From Planctomycetaceae bacterium (GTDB lineage: Bacteria; Planctomycetota; Planctomycetia; Planctomycetales; Planctomycetaceae): a DNA stretch of 64,000 nucleotides. Position 1 is the stretch's first letter, and every line of letters begins with the position of its first letter. Of the stretch, positions 60,783 through 64,000 are shown in pieces. Location: assembly GCA_041398785.1 (NCBI GenBank), contig JAWKUA010000001.1, positions 310,001 through 374,000 on the forward strand. Reading direction: 5' to 3'. The notes beneath the pieces were generated by a model, which did not search any database, was not told the origin of the DNA, and saw only the letters and a list, made by a program, of their open reading frames with translations. The translations under genes and the position numbers were made by a program.

Positions 60783-63032
60783 ATGGTGCATGACGACAAC
60801 CTGGACACGTCGATGCCGTCGGTGGATCGCGTCAATGAATTGCTGGACCGCTGGCAGGCCGCTCGCAGAGATGGCAGGGAGTTGAGTCCGGAAGAACTCT
60901 GCCGCGACTGTCCCGAAATGCGCGGACTGCTGGAATTGAAGATTCACGCGCTGCAGAGAACGGACACGGTGGTGAGCGACGATCCGGATTCGGAATTCAA
61001 CGCTGAAGGAAGCAGCGAAACTCTGTGTGTGAACAGCGAAATCACGGATCTGGCATTTCACGCAAAGGGCGGTCTGGGAGCCGTCTACCGCGCGACGGAG
61101 AAGGAACTCAACCGCGAAGTCGCCGTGAAGTTTCTCCACCGCAACCTGGTTGACAACCTGGAATGCCAGCACCGGTTTCAACTGGAAGCCGAAGTCACGG
61201 GACGGCTCGAACATCCCGGCGTCGTTCCATTGTACGGCATTGGCCGCGCGGACGACGGACGGCTGTTCTACTACATGAGGTACATCGATGGCGAAACACT
61301 CGACGACGCCATCTGTCGGTTCCACAAGGCTCGAACCGGTCGAAAGTCGCTGGGAACTCACAGCGTGGAATTCCGCAGACTGCTGACCTGCTACGTGTCC
61401 GTTTGCCGGACCATCGCGTACGCGCACAATCGCGGCATCGTGCATCGCGATATCAAACCGGCCAATGTCATGCTGGGACGCTACGGTGAAACAATCGTTG
61501 TCGATTGGGGCCTGGCGGTACCGGTCATGCGCGATGACCGATTTCGGCTCAGCGGCGAAGCGACTCTGATGCCGCAGTCCGGTGGCAATTCCGGAACATC
61601 CTCAGGCGCGGGTGTGGGGACTCCGGCCTACATGAGTCCCGAGCAGATGACCGGTCTGGCGCCGACTCCTGCCTGCGACGTCTACAGTCTTGGTGCGACG
61701 CTGTACCGCATTCTGACGGGCGAACCGGCGTTTGTCGCAAACCGAGCCGAACGGCTGGCGTGGCTTGTGCTGCACGGCGATTTTCGAAAGCCGCGGGAAG
61801 TCTGTCCCGCCGTTTCGCAGACTCTGGAAGCCGTGTGTCTGAAAGCCATGGCGCTGCAGCCGACAGCGCGATATCAGACAGCGCTTGAACTGGCTGACGA
61901 TGTCGAAAACTATCTGGCCGATGCTCCGGTCACGGCGTATCCCGAACGACTGACTCAGAAAATCCGCCGCTGGGCGCGACGCCACAAGGCTGCCACGCGG
62001 TCCGTTCTTCTGGCGGCGGTGGCGATTCTGCTCATCAGTTTCTTTTCCGCCCTGCGAATGAAACGCCTTGCGTTTCTGGAATCGGAAGCTCGCGAAGAAG
62101 CAAGCCGTCTGTACGTCACGGCCGAGGAAGCGCGAGAGACCAATCTGAAGAACTCCGCCGGCTTTCTGGCACAGGCGATCGGGTACGAGATCGATCGGCG
62201 CTGGCGACTTCTGGAAACCGAAGTCCGGTCCGAGGAACTTCGTCGGATGGTCCAGGAAATCAACGCCAATTCCGGCAACGCCGTGCTCCGGCGCCCGCTG
62301 CAAAGCTGGCTGAACGATCGCCGTGTTCTGAAGGAAACCGCGGTGCAGAATTCCGCGTGGTGTGTCTACGACGCCGACGGAATTCAGGTCGCGCGGTCGC
62401 CGCGAGCGGACAGTATCGGCAGAAATTTTCGGCACCGCGACTACTTTCACGGCTTCGGTCGCGACCTGGACGGTGGCGACGAACGGCTGAACGAAGTCCG
62501 GCCGTTTCAGTTCGTGCTGGACCGCGTCAGCGGACAGGATGCCGTTTATATGTCCTGCGTGTTCGAAAGCACCAACACGCGAACTCTGTTTGTTTCGTTC
62601 ACCGCACCGATCTGGGACAAGCCGGAGGAAGCTGATGATCGGTCACCGATCGGAGTGTTTTCGCTGCCGGTCGAAATCAGCCAGTTCGACATGCCGCCGA
62701 ACGCGATGCTGTTTCAACTGGACAACGATCCCTTTGAAGACAAGCCCGGGCTGATTATCGCTCATCCGCAACTCGGTGATCGCAGCGAGAACGACCTTCC
62801 GCCGCGCGTGTCCGACGATGTGCTGGAACTGGCCCGCGTGCTTCGCAATGAGCGGCTGCGGTCTCGACGAGCGGGCAGCGTGTCCGCGTCCCGGCAGGAC
62901 GCCTTCATTCGGGAATTCGCGGACCCAATCACATCGCAGGTGGCTCCGGCGGTCATCGAACCGATTGTCGTACCGGGTCGCCCGGAAGTCATCGCCGACA
63001 CCGGCTGGTTCGTTGTCGTTCGCGAACTGTAG
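60783..63032 (+). CDS. Membrane Ser/Thr protein kinase with C-terminal Cache-like sensor
   Basis: 749 residues. A short N-terminal helical part precedes the kinase domain (about 95-385): GGLGAVYRATEKE (Gly-loop), EVAVKFLH (Lys), GIVHRDIKPANVML (catalytic loop), VVDWGLA (DFG position, with Trp), VGTPAYMSPEQM (activation loop end). A membrane helix (about 405-425) leads to a coiled coil and an outer domain with WCVYDADGIQVARSPRADSIGRNFRHRDYFHGF, a Cache-like sensor pattern. It probably senses a periplasmic ligand and phosphorylates cytoplasmic targets. It is divergent from the giant-protein/IcmF-like operon, the natural candidate for its substrates. Confidence 0.9.
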   Translation: MVHDDNLDTSMPSVDRVNELLDRWQAARRDGRELSPEELCRDCPEMRGLLELKIHALQRTDTVVSDDPDSEFNAEGSSETLCVNSEITDLAFHAKGGLGAVYRATEKELNREVAVKFLHRNLVDNLECQHRFQLEAEVTGRLEHPGVVPLYGIGRADDGRLFYYMRYIDGETLDDAICRFHKARTGRKSLGTHSVEFRRLLTCYVSVCRTIAYAHNRGIVHRDIKPANVMLGRYGETIVVDWGLAVPVMRDDRFRLSGEATLMPQSGGNSGTSSGAGVGTPAYMSPEQMTGLAPTPACDVYSLGATLYRILTGEPAFVANRAERLAWLVLHGDFRKPREVCPAVSQTLEAVCLKAMALQPTARYQTALELADDVENYLADAPVTAYPERLTQKIRRWARRHKAATRSVLLAAVAILLISFFSALRMKRLAFLESEAREEASRLYVTAEEARETNLKNSAGFLAQAIGYEIDRRWRLLETEVRSEELRRMVQEINANSGNAVLRRPLQSWLNDRRVLKETAVQNSAWCVYDADGIQVARSPRADSIGRNFRHRDYFHGFGRDLDGGDERLNEVRPFQFVLDRVSGQDAVYMSCVFESTNTRTLFVSFTAPIWDKPEEADDRSPIGVFSLPVEISQFDMPPNAMLFQLDNDPFEDKPGLIIAHPQLGDRSENDLPPRVSDDVLELARVLRNERLRSRRAGSVSASRQDAFIREFADPITSQVAPAVIEPIVVPGRPEVIADTGWFVVVREL

Positions 63033-63076
63033 AGACGCCCGGTGGATCAGTTGATGCCATCATCCGTCGTCGATGG

Positions 63077-64000
63077 CTATTCCGACGTTTGTCCCAGAAT
63101 ATGGTCGACCATGCGTTTCACGTATTCTCCTGACGCATTCATCGACTTCACAGTTTCCTTTGCTGCAGCCGCGGCGGAGCCCATATCGTCCAGTTCCACC
63201 AGCGCGGCATGACGGACAAATTCGCTGTTGTCGGACAGTGCTGTCACCACTGTCGGTAGTGCGTCTTCGGTTCGGCCCGCGCGATGCAGACCTCGCGCGG
63301 CGGCAACTCGCACGGCCCCGGATGCATCGGTCAGCCGAGCCGTCAGCGTGCGGATGTCCTCATCGGAAACGGCTGGCAGGTTTCCAAGTCCCGTGGCAGC
63401 CCACCAGCGGACAGCCGCATCATCCGACGCCGCGGACGCTCGCAGAGTCGCCGCGTCCTCAGCCGCGGGTTGGCGAGCTATCAGAGCAATGTTCAGCAGT
63501 TGTTCGCAGCGCTGCTGGCCGCCATTCTGATGCAGAATTCCCCAGCGGCTGCCGATCTGCTGTTCTTCCGCATCCAGGATCGGCTCGGGAATCAGCTGAG
63601 CATCGCGAACATCCAGTTGCCAGCGACTGCATTCCTGCTGCAGACGAGCCAGCAGTTCGGCGCGCTGCGGATCACCCGCCAGATTGTGAAGTTCGAACGG
63701 GTCGTTCTGCAGATCATACAATTCGTCGGCCGGACGCTGAGGCGCCAGAAACTGAGCAGACTCCGGGTGCAACCGACCTTCCGCCAGCAGTCGCCGCATT
63801 TCCTTTCGGACAACGCTGTTTTCGGAATAGCCGATGTGCTGCAGAGCCGGCCGCCACGGCATGAAGTTTCTGACGTACCGATACCGGTCGTCTCGCACGG
63901 AACGCACCATGTCGAACCGCTCATCCACGCGATCGCGGGCACCGTAAATGTACCGGCGCGGTTCCGGAAGATTCGGTCCCAGAAACGGCTGGCCGAACAT
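63077..64000 (-). CDS. Sulfatase C-terminal part with HEAT repeats (5' end cut)
   Basis: The gene runs in from the right edge; 307 codons to the stop at 63077 are in view. The first part (PRRYIYGARDRVDERFDMVRSVRDDRYRYVRNF and DELYDLQNDPFELHNLAGDPQ) is the C-terminal subdomain of sulfatases, which lacks the formylglycine site. From about 160 residues before the end come alpha-helical HEAT-like repeats (AAVRWWAATGLGNLP, GAVRVAAARGLHRAGR, EFVRHAALVELDDMG), a fusion seen among planctomycete heparan-type sulfatases. The Met at the right edge is not a real start. It is convergent with the kinase gene. Confidence 0.85.
   Translation of the reverse strand: MFGQPFLGPNLPEPRRYIYGARDRVDERFDMVRSVRDDRYRYVRNFMPWRPALQHIGYSENSVVRKEMRRLLAEGRLHPESAQFLAPQRPADELYDLQNDPFELHNLAGDPQRAELLARLQQECSRWQLDVRDAQLIPEPILDAEEQQIGSRWGILHQNGGQQRCEQLLNIALIARQPAAEDAATLRASAASDDAAVRWWAATGLGNLPAVSDEDIRTLTARLTDASGAVRVAAARGLHRAGRTEDALPTVVTALSDNSEFVRHAALVELDDMGSAAAAAKETVKSMNASGEYVKRMVDHILGQTSE

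Overview
The window reads as chromosomal DNA of a GC-rich member of the Planctomycetes. This rests on family content: formylglycine sulfatases, a paired PSD1/planctomycete-cytochrome-c protein and Tat-exported DUF1501 protein, a protein kinase with an HRDIKPAN loop followed by a Cache-like sensor, an ECF sigma factor relic with a C-terminal membrane extension, Kelch-symporter and isochorismatase-ThuA fusions, and very long single-pass membrane proteins. The species cannot be named from the sequence alone.

Layout. 1-5067: the cut 5' end of a serine beta-lactamase-fold protein (-), a TPR lipoprotein (+), and a translationally coupled sulfatase/SGNH-hydrolase pair (-). About 1 kb without a convincing gene follows. 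6097-12943: an orphan efflux adaptor, rsmE, a GH63-like glycosidase, a PduO-type cobalamin adenosyltransferase, and a Tm-1/UPF0261 gene split by a one-base frameshift. 13039-18343: a membrane protein, then the DUF1501 and PSD1 genes. 18797-20638: a mobile-element scar made of an IS3 transposase tail, a decapitated and nonsense-interrupted serine recombinase, and a tRNA-Pro(GGG) whose 3' end the recombinase frame runs into. 21010-23932: a three-gene operon with 4-bp overlaps (CBM9-like protein, glycerophosphodiesterase, esterase). 24245-33504: prolyl oligopeptidase, cupin, UbiX-like protein, a histidine kinase with a c-type haem motif, a NanM-like/symporter fusion, a strongly folded 218-bp repeat element, and a TfoX-N protein. 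33858-35248: a decayed ECF sigma factor. 35356-40907: isochorismatase-ThuA fusion, TatD, a second symporter with a small membrane partner, and a spherulin-4-like protein. 41030-48463: two HlyD-type adaptors (one with GAF-like regions), a PQQ beta-propeller protein and a TolC-like outer-membrane protein, but no pump. 48480-63032: two giant membrane proteins carrying inactive caspase-like domains (one also with a VWA domain), an IcmF/TssM-like protein with a degraded P-loop, and a divergent Ser/Thr kinase with a Cache-like sensor. 63077-64000: the C-terminal part of a sulfatase-HEAT protein.

How the genes may fit together: much of the window serves uptake and breakdown of sulfated or complex polysaccharide and phospholipid debris (sulfatases, SGNH hydrolase, GH63-like enzyme, GDPD, esterase, sialate-type epimerase/transporter). 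The 48-63 kb block is the best candidate for an undescribed system: it resembles the membrane and regulatory part of a type VI-like machine (IcmF + VWA + kinase) combined with pseudocaspases, with no tube, sheath or spike genes in view.
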